Assembly: GCA_045637525.1 (NCBI GenBank)
Contig: JAZTZP010000113.1
Coordinates: 1 to 26,754 of the forward strand
Reading direction: 5' to 3'
Length of the DNA stretch: 26,754 bases
From: JAZTZP01 sp045637525
GTDB taxonomy: Bacteria; Bacillota; Clostridia; UBA1381
Shown here one piece after another: positions 6,853 through 14,744 of this stretch. Made by a program: the position numbers and the translations under genes. A model generated the notes under the pieces. The model saw only the letters and a program-made list of their open reading frames with translations. It did no database searches and was not told the DNA's origin. How positions within the stretch are numbered: the first letter of the stretch is position 1; the number at the start of each line of letters is the position of its first letter.

Positions 6853-8577
6853 ATGAATTACAAAGACATTTACAAGCGTTGGTTGGAACGTGTTTCTGAT
6901 GAGGACGCACAAATACTTAAATCTATAGAAAACAATGAAAAGGAAATAGAAGAAAGCTTCTACCGTGAACTTGAATTTGGTACAGCCGGAATGAGAGGCA
7001 TTTTAGGTATCGGAACAAACAGAATGAACGTATATAACGTGCGCCGTGCAAGCCAGGGCGTTGCGGAATACGTGTTGTCTAAAGGCGGAGATGCAAAAAA
7101 TACCGGTGTGCTTATCGGATATGATACACGTAATTTCTCAAAGGTATTCGCAGAAGAAACAGCATGTGTTCTTGCCGCAAATGGCGTAAAGGTTTATCTT
7201 TTTGATTCTGTTCATTCAGTGCCTGAGGTTTCTTTCGGAATACGTGAACTTAAAACTGCCGCAGGTGTTGTTATAACTGCAAGCCATAACCCTAAGGAAT
7301 ATAATGGATATAAGGTGTATGGTCCGGACGGCGGTCAGCTTCCGCCGGAGGCAGCTGATGTGGTTGTTTCGGCAATAGATAAGTGTGATGTTTTTGACGG
7401 AGTTAAATGCATTTCCATTGACGAAGCAAAAAAATCAGGCCTTTTAGAATATGTCGGCGAAGCACTTAACGAAAGATTTTTAGAAGAAATATCGCATCAA
7501 CAGCAAAACCCTGAAGCAGTAAAGGCTGTTGCCGATACAATGAAGCTTGTATACACCCCATTCCACGGTACAGGCTCACGCCCCGTTCAGGCAATACTTA
7601 AGAAAATGGGCTTTAAAAACGTTATCGTGGTAAAGGAGCAGGACACAGAAGACGGAAACTTCCCGACAGTAAAATCTCCTAATCCGGAGGATAAGGAAGG
7701 CTTCCATATCGCAATTTCGCTTGCCGAGGAAAATGATGTTGATATTATAATCGGAACAGACCCGGACTGTGACAGAGTGGGAATAGTAGTACGTGACGCA
7801 GATGGCGTTTACAGAACTCTTACCGGAAACCAGACCGGTGCGCTTTTGGTTGAGTATATCCTCACTTCAATGAAGGAAAAGAACACACTCCCCGAAAACG
7901 GTGTTATAATTAAAACAATAGTTACAACAGAGCTTGCAGCCGCAATTGCAAAAGCTTACGGCGTGGAAGTAATGAACGTGCTTACAGGCTTTAAGTATAT
8001 CGGTGAAAAGATGACAGAGTTTGCCGAGACCGGTTCACATCAGTATATATTCGGCTTCGAGGAAAGCTACGGTTATTTAGCCGGAACTCACGCAAGAGAC
8101 AAAGACGGCGTTGTTGCAACAATGCTTATTGCTGAAATGGCGGCATATTATAAACTTAAGGGCATGACTCCTTATGAAGCTCTTATGAATATATACAAAA
8201 AATACGGCTTCTTTGCTGAAAAGACTGTTTCTGTCGTTATGCCCGGTAAAGACGGAATGGAAAAAATGGCGGCGCTCCTTAATTCGCTCCGTTCTAATCC
8301 GCCTGCATCAGTATGCGGTATGGACGTTACAGCCATTACAGACTATGAAAAGCAAATCTGTACAGAGGGAGATAACGTTACACCGATAACAGGACTTCCG
8401 AAATCAAACGTTTTAAAATACAACTTAAGCGACGGAAAAACATACTTCATAGTACGTCCGTCCGGCACAGAGCCGAAGGTTAAATTCTATCTCGGCACAA
8501 ACGACGAAAGCTTTGAAAAAGCAAACGCAAAAATCGAAGACGTTTTAGCTGATATTAAAAAACAATTGAATTTATAA
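6853..8577 (+). CDS. pgcA: Phospho-sugar mutase (phosphoglucomutase/phosphomannomutase)
   Basis: A 574-residue member of the alpha-D-phosphohexomutase family, matching the usual Gram-positive PgcA length. It interconverts glucose 1-phosphate and glucose 6-phosphate (and often the mannose phosphates), supplying sugar nucleotides for the envelope. All four signature regions are present: the catalytic serine loop TASHNPKEYNGYK (phosphoserine S144), the Mg-binding loop GTDPDCDRVG (D303, D305, D307), the sugar-specificity loop GFEESYGYLAG (about 395-405), and the phosphate-binding loop RPSGTEPK (about 537-544). It is a single-gene unit with its own promoter and a hairpin 12 bases after the stop. 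Substrate preference between glucose and mannose phosphates cannot be fixed from sequence. Confidence 0.95.
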   Translation: MNYKDIYKRWLERVSDEDAQILKSIENNEKEIEESFYRELEFGTAGMRGILGIGTNRMNVYNVRRASQGVAEYVLSKGGDAKNTGVLIGYDTRNFSKVFAEETACVLAANGVKVYLFDSVHSVPEVSFGIRELKTAAGVVITASHNPKEYNGYKVYGPDGGQLPPEAADVVVSAIDKCDVFDGVKCISIDEAKKSGLLEYVGEALNERFLEEISHQQQNPEAVKAVADTMKLVYTPFHGTGSRPVQAILKKMGFKNVIVVKEQDTEDGNFPTVKSPNPEDKEGFHIAISLAEENDVDIIIGTDPDCDRVGIVVRDADGVYRTLTGNQTGALLVEYILTSMKEKNTLPENGVIIKTIVTTELAAAIAKAYGVEVMNVLTGFKYIGEKMTEFAETGSHQYIFGFEESYGYLAGTHARDKDGVVATMLIAEMAAYYKLKGMTPYEALMNIYKKYGFFAEKTVSVVMPGKDGMEKMAALLNSLRSNPPASVCGMDVTAITDYEKQICTEGDNVTPITGLPKSNVLKYNLSDGKTYFIVRPSGTEPKVKFYLGTNDESFEKANAKIEDVLADIKKQLNL

Positions 8578-8588
8578 ATTTTAAGATG

Positions 8589-8617
8589 CAGCAACGCAGT
8601 CTATTACTGCGTTGCTG
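8589..8617 (+). terminator. Strong hairpin between pgcA and the hydrolase gene
   Basis: An 11-bp perfect stem (CAGCAACGCAG with CTGCGTTGCTG) with a 7-base loop. The following sequence is T-rich but interrupted (TTATGCTATTATTTTTA), so termination may be partial and allow read-through into the hydrolase gene, whose ribosome site starts 17 bases later. Confidence 0.65.
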
Positions 8618-8648
8618 TTATGCTATTATTTTTAAGGAGATAATTTCA

Positions 8649-9656
8649 ATGAAATACAGAGAAGAAATGAATGATACCGCTGCATATAAAAAACAATATG
8701 TTGATGGTATCAATTACGTAATAGAGCAAAGACAAAAGGAGCTTGAAGCTAAAAGAAACGAATATTTTAACGATATTTTTAAAAATCCGGAAAAGTACCG
8801 GAATGATTTTAAAACGATGCTTGGCTGGCCGTTGGTAGACTATAAAGCCGACAAACTGCCTGAGGTTACCTCCCAAATGCTCTCAGAAGAGGACGGATAC
8901 ACAATCTACCGTATGCAGTTTGAAATTCTTGACGGGCTTAAAATGACAGGACTTTTCTTCAAAGCTGACGGAGACGATAAAAAACCGCTTGTAATCGCCC
9001 AGCACGGCGGACAAGGAACTCCCGAACTCATTTCCGATGTTTACGGTAATACGGCTAATTATAACGATATGTTACATAGAGTAAGAAAATACGGCGTTCA
9101 TGTTTTTGCGCCTCAGCTCCTTTTATGGCATACCGACTATGAAGTTGAATATGACAGAAAAGCAACCGACGTACGACTTAAAAGAGTAGGAAGCTCCATA
9201 ACTGCCGTTGAAATTTTCGGAATTACACGTATTCTCGACTATTTTGAAAAAGAAGCTTATGTTTCAACCTTCGGAATGGTAGGCTTATCATACGGCGGTT
9301 TTTACACCTTATATACAACAGCCATTGATACACGAATCAAATCGGCAATATCATGTGCCTTTTTCAACAAAAGAGAAGCTAATGATTGCTGGAGCGACTG
9401 GACATGGTTTGGCTCAGCTGAAAAATTTGATGACGCAGAAATTGCCTGCCTTGCCTATCCACGTAACTTATGCATTCAGATTGCTGATAATGATGAGCTG
9501 TTTGACTGTAAATACGGTATAGAGTCTTTTGAAAGATTAAAGGAAATCTGCAAAAGCGTCGGAACAGACTGGGTAGAATTAATAGTATTTAACGGAGTCC
9601 ACGAATTTTGCAAGGACGATAAGCCGATTGAGAAACTTATTGAAATGCTTAAATAA
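8649..9656 (+). CDS. Alpha/beta hydrolase, esterase-like
   Basis: A 335-residue cytoplasmic protein with no signal peptide. The start at 8649 follows AAGGAG at good spacing; an upstream frame from 8586 runs through the terminator hairpin and is not used. The fold is the alpha/beta hydrolase type with an oxyanion motif QHGGQG (about 118-123), the nucleophile elbow GLSYGG with S214, an acid at D280 or D282 (IADNDELFD), and catalytic H318 (NGVHEF). The long N-terminal helical region (1-75) and the domain order resemble acetyl-xylan-esterase and dienelactone-hydrolase-like proteins of clostridia. The substrate is unknown; deacetylation of a carbohydrate is a guess. It may be partly cotranscribed with pgcA. 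Confidence 0.85.
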   Translation: MKYREEMNDTAAYKKQYVDGINYVIEQRQKELEAKRNEYFNDIFKNPEKYRNDFKTMLGWPLVDYKADKLPEVTSQMLSEEDGYTIYRMQFEILDGLKMTGLFFKADGDDKKPLVIAQHGGQGTPELISDVYGNTANYNDMLHRVRKYGVHVFAPQLLLWHTDYEVEYDRKATDVRLKRVGSSITAVEIFGITRILDYFEKEAYVSTFGMVGLSYGGFYTLYTTAIDTRIKSAISCAFFNKREANDCWSDWTWFGSAEKFDDAEIACLAYPRNLCIQIADNDELFDCKYGIESFERLKEICKSVGTDWVELIVFNGVHEFCKDDKPIEKLIEMLK

Positions 9657-9687
9657 TTTATATATTTTGATTTTTTTCAAAATTCAC

Positions 9688-9717
9688 TTGACGTTTTTAA
9701 AAAAAATTGCGTATAAT
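9688..9717 (+). promoter_or_regulatory. Promoter of the AbrB-type antitoxin remnant
   Basis: TTGACG (9688-9693) and TATAAT (9712-9717) are 18 bases apart. It lies about 50 bases before the start of the 26-codon reading frame. Confidence 0.6.
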
Positions 9718-9765
9718 AATATTGTAGGAAAATCAGAATTTCTGAAAACGCAAGGAGTTATTAAT

Positions 9766-9846
9766 ATGTTGGCAGAACTCAGCGGAAGGTCTCAAATTAC
9801 AATTCCTGCAGAAATTATAAAAAAACTAGAAATAAAAATATATTAG
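9766..9846 (+). pseudogene. Truncated AbrB/MazE-type antitoxin or transition-regulator remnant
   Basis: ATG at 9766 follows CAAGGAG at good spacing and opens a 26-codon frame whose first ~20 residues, MLAELSGRSQITIPAEIIKK, are the start of an AbrB/SpoVT-type swapped-hairpin DNA-binding domain (compare the family pattern GKSQITIPKEI..KLGI). The usual domain needs about 45-50 residues, so it stops halfway. In another frame after the stop, 9845-9871 reads RRLEIES, resembling the expected (D)RLEIE strand, which points to a small deletion or frameshift. It keeps a promoter and a terminator, so a short peptide may still be made. No partner toxin is adjacent. Confidence 0.65.
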
Positions 9847-9859
9847 GCGTTTAGAAATT

Positions 9860-9891
9860 GAGAGCACATCACATTAAGGTGATATGCTCTC
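9860..9891. terminator. Shared terminator hairpin between convergent genes
   Basis: A 13-bp stem (GAGAGCACATCAC with GTGATATGCTCTC, one mismatch) and a 6-base loop, followed on the plus strand by GGTTTATTT. It sits 13 bases after the antitoxin remnant and 7 bases from the stop of the convergent reductase gene, so it probably serves both strands. Confidence 0.7.
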
Positions 9892-9898
9892 GGTTTAT

Positions 9899-10816
9899 TT
9901 ACGGCAGCTTATATCCTGCTGCAAGATAAATAGAATACCAATCCTCAGCCGAAAGCTCAATATCTGCTGCTTTGGCAATTTCTGCTATTCTTTTTTCATT
10001 TATACTGCCGATAATCGGCTGCATCTTTTCCGGCATACGAAGAAGCCAGGCAATGGCTATTCCGGTTTCAGTCACTCCGTATTTTTCCGCCGTTTGAGAA
10101 ATTTTTTCGTTTAATTTTGCAAACTTCTCATTTCCGATAAACGGACCTTCAAAAAATCCGTATTGAAGCGGAGACCACGGCTGAACGGTAATATCATTCA
10201 ACCGACAGTAGTCTCTTACATATCCGTCATAATTAACGCCGTCATCATTTCGTAAATTCACGTTTGCGCCGTTGCTTATCATTCCGGCAGATGCAATACT
10301 TAATTGCAGCTGATTAATTACAAGCTTTTGCTTAACGTATTTTTTTAAAAGCTCAATTTGTGCCGGACTGTGATTTGATACACCGAACGCCGTCACTTTT
10401 CCGCTCTTTTCAAGCATATCAAAAGCTTCTGCAACCTCTTCCGGCTCCATAAGCAAATCAGGACGGTGTAAAAGCAAAACATCAATTTTTTCCACACCGA
10501 GCCGCTTCAGTGAATTATCCACAGAACTTATAATATGCTCTTTTGAAAAATCATACATACCCTTTCTTATTCCGCATTTAGTCTGAATAACAATTTTATC
10601 CCTCAGATTTTTATTAAGCCCAAGAGCTTTACCGAAAACCGCTTCACACATACCTCCGCCGTAAATATCAGCGTGGTCAAAATAATTATACCCCAATTGG
10701 ACTGCGTTTGAAATATAACGCTCCGCTTCCCTCTCCGTCATATCAGCAATCCGCATACACCCTAAAGCCACCTGCGAAACCCTTATGTCATTTGAAAAAG
10801 TGTTTATATACTTCAT
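9899..10816 (-). CDS. Aldo/keto reductase
   Basis: A 305-residue (beta/alpha)8 NAD(P)H-dependent oxidoreductase that reduces aldehydes or ketones in the cytoplasm. The catalytic tetrad is visible: D47 and Y52 (YFDHADIYGGG), K80 (IQTKCG) and H117 (LLLHRPD). The nucleotide-binding end is recognisable as SPLQYG (about 217-222) and IGSINEKRI (about 272-280). The length and pattern resemble the E. coli YdhF type. Ribosome site AAAGGA is upstream of the ATG. It is monocistronic. The physiological substrate cannot be predicted. Confidence 0.9.
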   Translation of the reverse strand: MKYINTFSNDIRVSQVALGCMRIADMTEREAERYISNAVQLGYNYFDHADIYGGGMCEAVFGKALGLNKNLRDKIVIQTKCGIRKGMYDFSKEHIISSVDNSLKRLGVEKIDVLLLHRPDLLMEPEEVAEAFDMLEKSGKVTAFGVSNHSPAQIELLKKYVKQKLVINQLQLSIASAGMISNGANVNLRNDDGVNYDGYVRDYCRLNDITVQPWSPLQYGFFEGPFIGNEKFAKLNEKISQTAEKYGVTETGIAIAWLLRMPEKMQPIIGSINEKRIAEIAKAADIELSAEDWYSIYLAAGYKLP

Positions 10817-10962
10817 TTTTTAATATCCTTTCTATACATTATTTATAGGTTATTCAAAAAGTTGCGTTCACCTCAATATATTTTAACAAAATATTATATA
10901 AATATTATAACATTTCATCGTAATAAAGTCAATCATTTTTTACATAAAATATCTCTTAATTT

Positions 10963-10990
10963 AGGGCATACATCAAAAATGGTATGCCCT
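10963..10990 (-). terminator. Hairpin after the YhcG/SLH chimera
   Basis: AGGGCATAC and GTATGCCCT pair perfectly around a 10-base loop, and the stem extends outward (TTAATTT with AAATTAA) across a 2-base bulge. The T-run is weak. It lies 15 bases after the stop of the chimeric gene. Confidence 0.55.
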
Positions 10991-11005
10991 TGAAATTAAA
11001 GCTAT

Positions 11006-11509
11006 TTACTTATTCGCCTCGATAAATCTGTGCATAATAGCTGCAATCTGCTCTCTTAAGATGTCCTGTTCGGGTGCATATTCGGTCTCAGAATATCCCT
11101 TGATAATTCCGTTCTGCTGTCCCCAAACAACAGCCTTTGCATAGTAAGCATCTTCGTCAATGTCGAGGAAAGTTGCTTCCCCTGTAACCTCCGGGTCTCC
11201 CTCTGCACGATAGAGAACTGTTTGCGGAACTAATTCCGGTGGTTGCTTTCCGGATGAAAGCATATATCGCTCATAATATGCACTTTCAAGCTGCCTTTCA
11301 AGTTCACGAGAAGAGTAATGCTCTTTCGCCGCTAATGCAACATAAAAATCTCGTTCTTCCTTTGTTTTTGATTTTGACATAATAGCAAGATGATTACTCC
11401 AACTAATTTGTGTCAACAGTGTTGACACAAATTCATCATCCCTATATGTTTCATAAAATTGCTTCATTCTATACAGTCCACGCCTATTAAAACCTTTTAT
11501 TGTAGGCAC
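11006..11509 (-). pseudogene. Chimera of a YhcG/DUF1016 fragment and an S-layer-homology fragment
   Basis: The 167-codon frame (GTG at 11509) has two unrelated parts. Residues 1-88 match the YhcG/DUF1016 N-terminal helical domain (GFNRRGLYRMKQFYETY; ISWSNHL; FYVALAAKEHYSSRELERQL; YYERYML). From about 95 on the sequence is S-layer homology: the end of one repeat (LYRAEGDPEVTG), then one nearly full repeat (FLDIDEDAYYAKAVVWGQQNG; YAPEQDILREQIAAIMHRF). YhcG proteins are intracellular, and S-layer repeats belong on exported proteins; there is no signal peptide. The frame stays open about 31 codons upstream and still looks like DUF1016 (YGDKVIDDVANYI) but has no ATG, and no ribosome site precedes the GTG. 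I infer a recombination join between two broken genes. Confidence 0.75.
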
Positions 11510-11741
11510 TGTAGCAGATATATAATTTGCAACATCATCAATAACCTTGTCACCATAAAATTCGTATTTTATTATATAAAAAACACTGTTTTCCCAAGGT
11601 TTCTACTATGTTAAAAGAGCTATGAGACTTTTTCTCATAACTCCAAAAAAATTGAATTTACATATTTAGTTTTTGTTTTCTTTTTGCTATTATCTAAATC
11701 AGCCTTTCTTCCCTCTCCGAAATTAAAAATTTAAACATTGC

Positions 11742-11774
11742 AAAAGCCCATTTGCTTTTTATCAACAGGCTTTT
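11742..11774 (-). terminator. Candidate terminator of the HigBA-type operon
   Basis: AAAAGCC and GGCTTTT pair around a 19-base loop 8 bases after the antitoxin stop codon; a competing hairpin (GCAAATGGGCTTTTGC on the minus strand) overlaps it. The T-run is short, so this is tentative. Confidence 0.4.
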
Positions 11775-11781
11775 ATTTTTT

Positions 11782-12066
11782 CTATTTTAAAACTATCTGC
11801 ATTTCTTTTCCAAGTGAATGTGCAACTTTAACCAGAAAATCCAGCGATGGATTATATGTTCCGCTTTCCAGCCTTGAAATATTGGATTTTTGAGTACCTA
11901 CCCTAAGTGCTAACTCCTCCTGAGTAATATCCTGCTTTGCACGCTCTTCTATTATCTGTGAAATAATATCATATCTTGGTTTTAATTTTTCATATTCATT
12001 CTTAAATTCTTCATCTTTCATAAGTAACTCTTTCATCTCTGAAAATTTAACTCCTGCTTTACTCAT
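11782..12066 (-). CDS. higA: HigA-type antitoxin, XRE-family helix-turn-helix
   Basis: A 94-residue protein. The N-terminal third is helical and charged (toxin-binding in relatives). Residues 36-90 form an XRE/Cro helix-turn-helix (ITQEELALRVGTQKSNISRLESGTYNPSLDFLVKVAHSLG). The start codon overlaps the toxin stop as TAATG, and AGGTG in the end of the toxin gene serves as ribosome site, indicating translational coupling. The toxin-first order is that of HigBA systems. It should neutralise the upstream toxin and repress the operon through the palindrome at 12467-12484. Confidence 0.88.
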   Translation of the reverse strand: MSKAGVKFSEMKELLMKDEEFKNEYEKLKPRYDIISQIIEERAKQDITQEELALRVGTQKSNISRLESGTYNPSLDFLVKVAHSLGKEMQIVLK

Positions 12067-12425
12067 TATTTACACCTTCTTTCATAATCTTCTTTATACT
12101 TCAGAGCTTTTTCAAGTTCATTTTTTTGTGTTTTATCTGTTTTTTTAGTAAATCCATGTAATAATACAAAGGTATTATTTCTAAAAGTAAAATAAAATAT
12201 CCTGCTTATATCTGTCGAGAACTTAATTCTAAGCTCAAACAAATCTTTGTATCTTTCTCCCTTAACAGCTTTTGCATACGGCTCTCTTAACTTTGTGCCG
12301 TGTCTTTCCAAAAGCTCAATTTCCGAAAACGCTTTTGCTCGCATTTTAGGATTTAATTTCAGCAAATAATCTAAAACAGGTATTTTACCATTTTCTTTTT
12401 TATAATATTCCACTTGCCAATTCAT
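12066..12425 (-). CDS. higB: HigB/RelE-superfamily toxin (phage Gp49-like)
   Basis: A 119-residue basic protein of the Gp49-like HigB family, in the RelE fold. Recognisable parts are the N-terminal WQVEYYKKENGKIPVLDYL, the central LFELRIKFSTDISRIFYF strand pair and the C-terminal FVLLHGFTKKTDKTQKNELEKA, which together form the ribosome-dependent mRNA-cleaving site in relatives. Length is normal and no damage is seen. It is the first gene of a two-gene operon with its antitoxin. The pair lies in a stretch with a broken YhcG gene and a lone recombinase, which suggests an accessory region. Confidence 0.88.
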   Translation of the reverse strand: MNWQVEYYKKENGKIPVLDYLLKLNPKMRAKAFSEIELLERHGTKLREPYAKAVKGERYKDLFELRIKFSTDISRIFYFTFRNNTFVLLHGFTKKTDKTQKNELEKALKYKEDYERRCK

Positions 12426-12441
12426 CCTGCACCACCAATAT

Positions 12442-12469
12442 ATTTATATGTTCTAACCATTTATATGTT
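12442..12469. repeat. 11-bp direct repeat in the leader of the toxin-antitoxin operon
   Basis: ATTTATATGTT occurs at 12442-12452 and 12459-12469, 17 bases apart start to start. The second copy overlaps the -10 box. It may be an extra regulator contact or chance in AT-rich DNA. Confidence 0.45.
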
Positions 12470-12493
12470 ATCATATAAGATAACTTTTGTCAA
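12465..12493 (-). promoter_or_regulatory. Promoter of the HigBA-type operon with an operator between its boxes
   Basis: On the minus strand TTGACA (12488-12493) and TAACAT (12465-12470) are 17 bases apart. An inverted repeat GTTATC/GATAAC with a 6-base spacer (12467-12484) lies between and over them, the expected place for HigA-type autorepression. Confidence 0.7.
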
Positions 12494-12584
12494 GTTCTTT
12501 TTATAATTTTATAACTATTTTTTTATAATACATCAAGTAGCATATCAATCCTGTTGTGAATTTTTTACTATACTATGTTTTTAA

Positions 12585-12623
12585 GAAAAAAAGACCTCAA
12601 GATTTTTTATAATCTTAAGGTCT
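12585..12623 (-). terminator. Intrinsic terminator of guaA
   Basis: On the minus strand a 13-bp stem (AGACCTTAAGATT with AATCTTGAGGTCT, one G-U) and a 6-base loop are followed by a run of T. It begins about 70 bases after the guaA stop codon. Confidence 0.85.
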
Positions 12624-12695
12624 GTATAACTATTTTTTTGATTTCTTATTTTTACCCTTTTCAGGCTACAGGGCTTCGCCCCAAAACAATATTCC

Positions 12696-13676
12696 TTATT
12701 CCCACTCAATAGTACCAACAGGCTTTGGTGTGAGGTCGAGTAAAACTCGGTTTATTCCTTCTACTTCGTTTGTAATACGTGCTGTGATTTTATGAAGAAC
12801 TTCGTATGGAATTTCTTCTATTGTGGCGGTCATTGCGTCGGTTGTGTTTACGGCGCGGATTATCGCTGGCCAGCCTTCGTAGCGTTTGTCGTCTCTTACG
12901 CCTACACTCTTCATATCAGGAACAGCAATGAAATACTGCCAAACTTTTTTGGAAAGACCGCAAATGTCAAATTCTTCCCGTAGTATTGCGTCAGCCTCAC
13001 GAAGAGCATGAAGCCTGTCACGTGTTATTGATCCTAAGCATCTTACACCAAGCCCCGGTCCCGGGAATGGCTGACGGTCAACCATGCTTTCGGGAAGTCC
13101 CAAAGCCTTACCTACAACACGCACCTCGTCTTTATAAAGAAGCTTTACAGGCTCAACAAGTTCAAATTGCAGATCTTCCGGCAGTCCGCCCACATTATGA
13201 TGAGCTTTAACGCCGTCGCTCTCGATTATATCAGGATATATAGTACCTTGTGCAAGAAAATCTATGCCGTCGATTTTGCGTGCTTCCTCTTCAAACACAC
13301 GGATAAATTCTTCGCCGATTATCTTTCTCTTCTTTTCCGGCTCCTCTACATTTTCAAGCTTTCCAAGGAAACGGTCTGTAGCGTCGATATAAATGAGATT
13401 GGCATCGAGCTGATTTTTAAATATCTCAATAACCTGTTCCCTTTCGCCTTTACGCATAAGTCCGTGATTTACGTGAACGCACACGAGCTGCTTTCCTATT
13501 GCCTTTATAAGCAACGCCGCAACAACTGAGCTGTCAACTCCGCCTGAAAGTGCTAAAAGTACTTTTCTATCGCCAACTTGCGCCTGCACCTCAGCAACCT
13601 GCTGCGCAATAAATTCGTCCGCTTGTTCTTTTGTTTGAATACGAGCCATCGTATCAGGTCTTTTGTTGTTATCCAT
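12696..13676 (-). CDS. guaA: GMP synthase, ATP pyrophosphatase and dimerisation domains only
   Basis: A 326-residue protein that would convert XMP to GMP using ATP and ammonia. The PP-loop SGGVDSS is at 44-50. Downstream parts match GuaA closely: VCVHVNHGLMRKGE, the TIYPDIIES and KAHHNVGGLPED segments, RQPFPGPGLGVRCLG, and the C-terminal PKPVGTIEWE. The usual N-terminal glutamine amidotransferase domain (about 190 residues) is absent, and none is encoded nearby. The start at 13676 is chosen because GGAG lies 9 bases upstream; an ATG at 13721 is possible but less well placed. Either free ammonia is used, a separate glutaminase subunit exists elsewhere as in archaea, or this is a second copy beside a full-length GuaA. 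It has its own promoter and terminator. Confidence 0.9.
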   Translation of the reverse strand: MDNNKRPDTMARIQTKEQADEFIAQQVAEVQAQVGDRKVLLALSGGVDSSVVAALLIKAIGKQLVCVHVNHGLMRKGEREQVIEIFKNQLDANLIYIDATDRFLGKLENVEEPEKKRKIIGEEFIRVFEEEARKIDGIDFLAQGTIYPDIIESDGVKAHHNVGGLPEDLQFELVEPVKLLYKDEVRVVGKALGLPESMVDRQPFPGPGLGVRCLGSITRDRLHALREADAILREEFDICGLSKKVWQYFIAVPDMKSVGVRDDKRYEGWPAIIRAVNTTDAMTATIEEIPYEVLHKITARITNEVEGINRVLLDLTPKPVGTIEWE

Positions 13677-13748
13677 AATAAAATCTCCTGTTCTGCCGCC
13701 TGTAAACGGCTGTTTTTTCATTGTACCCTTAATTCATTTTCTTTATTT

Positions 13749-13777
13749 ATTTTAGCACAAAATGATTATCATGTCAA
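13749..13777 (-). promoter_or_regulatory. Promoter of guaA
   Basis: On the minus strand TTGACA (13772-13777) and TAAAAT (13749-13754) are 17 bases apart. It gives a leader of about 65 bases. No purine-riboswitch pattern was seen in it. Confidence 0.7.
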
Positions 13778-13787
13778 TAACAAGCGC

Positions 13788-13844
13788 AAAAAAAATTTTA
13801 CCGCCTGTGCAATTTAGTTTGAATAACTAAAATATACAGACGGT
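13788..13844 (-). terminator. Terminator after the tyrosine recombinase gene
   Basis: A long hairpin (ACCGCCTGT with ACAGACGGT, one mismatch) encloses an inner 7-bp stem (TTTAGTT with AACTAAA). On the minus strand it is followed by AAAA and eight T. It begins 40 bases after the recombinase stop. Confidence 0.65.
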
Positions 13845-13883
13845 ATTGTTTATCTTTTTTATATTTTTTGCATTATTAAAACA

Positions 13884-14687
13884 TCACCATGTAACAATCT
13901 TATCCACCAGTTCCTGCTGTTCTCCTGCGGTTTTACGGAGATATATTCTTGTCGTTTCGATGCTTTCATGTCCCATAAGATCAGCAAGAAAAGCGATGTC
14001 GTTACATTTTTCAAGGAAATTCTTAGCAAATCTGTGACGAAAGGAATGCGGATAAACAACCTTTGGATTAAGACCGTATTTTTTGGCAAAGTGCTTAAGC
14101 TGCATGGATATTCCTCTTTGAGTTATCCTCTCGCCGTATTTGTTTAAAAATAAGTAACCGGACGAACGGCCTTGCTTTCCGAGCCATCCCAAAGTCTCAT
14201 TTTTCAATAGCTTCGGAATATACAGCCGACGCATTTTCCCGCCTTTTGAGTATAAATCAAAGTACCCCGTTTCCACGTGCTCCACTTTTATCTGAATAAG
14301 CTCACTTATTCGTGCACCCGTCGCCGCAAGATACCGTACCACAAAATACCACTCTATATTTTCATCATCTATCAACCTGTTTTTCAAAAATCGGTAATCA
14401 GCGTCACTTATTACGTTTTCAAGAAAAGTTTTCTGCTGTACCTTTATAGATTTAAGCTTTAAATCCTCATGACCCATAAATTCAAGATACTTATTCATCG
14501 CCTGTATGCGCAGGTTTACGGTTTTGGGCTTATATGTATCAATAAGATACGTTTTATAAGTAAGCAGATTTGTTTTTTTTACATCTTCATAATGTCCGTT
14601 ATACTCCTCCAGTGCACGAAGATATGCCTTTATAGTATTCTCCGCCATATTGTTTTTCCGTAAATACTCCTCAAATTTTTTTCTCAT
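13884..14687 (-). CDS. Tyrosine recombinase/integrase
   Basis: A 267-residue site-specific recombinase. Residues 1-75 form the SAM-like core-binding domain. The catalytic domain has all expected residues: R126 (TGARISEL), a Lys in the beta hairpin (K148 or K151, SKGGKMRRL), H214 and R217 (HSFRHRF), H240 (LMGHESIETT) and nucleophile Y249. The length is that of XerC/D-like and invertase-type enzymes rather than large phage integrases, which carry an extra arm-binding domain. Ribosome site AAAGGAAAG precedes the ATG. No excisionase, phage genes or clear attachment site lie beside it. Its start codon is 58 bases from the hairpin array at 14745-15035, so that array is a candidate substrate; this is inference only. 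Confidence 0.9.
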   Translation of the reverse strand: MRKKFEEYLRKNNMAENTIKAYLRALEEYNGHYEDVKKTNLLTYKTYLIDTYKPKTVNLRIQAMNKYLEFMGHEDLKLKSIKVQQKTFLENVISDADYRFLKNRLIDDENIEWYFVVRYLAATGARISELIQIKVEHVETGYFDLYSKGGKMRRLYIPKLLKNETLGWLGKQGRSSGYLFLNKYGERITQRGISMQLKHFAKKYGLNPKVVYPHSFRHRFAKNFLEKCNDIAFLADLMGHESIETTRIYLRKTAGEQQELVDKIVTW

Positions 14688-14744
14688 TTTATTCTTTCCT
14701 TTCTTTTGTGTTTTTTTGCCTTATAGCCTTATTATTATAACACA

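Noticed and set aside
8586..8648. N-terminal extension of the alpha/beta hydrolase
   Set aside because: It runs through the 11-bp terminator hairpin of the preceding gene and has no ribosome site; ATG at 8649 has AAGGAG.
13677..13742. Possible purine riboswitch before guaA
   Set aside because: The leader is only about 65 bases and lacks the three-helix junction and conserved loop sequences.
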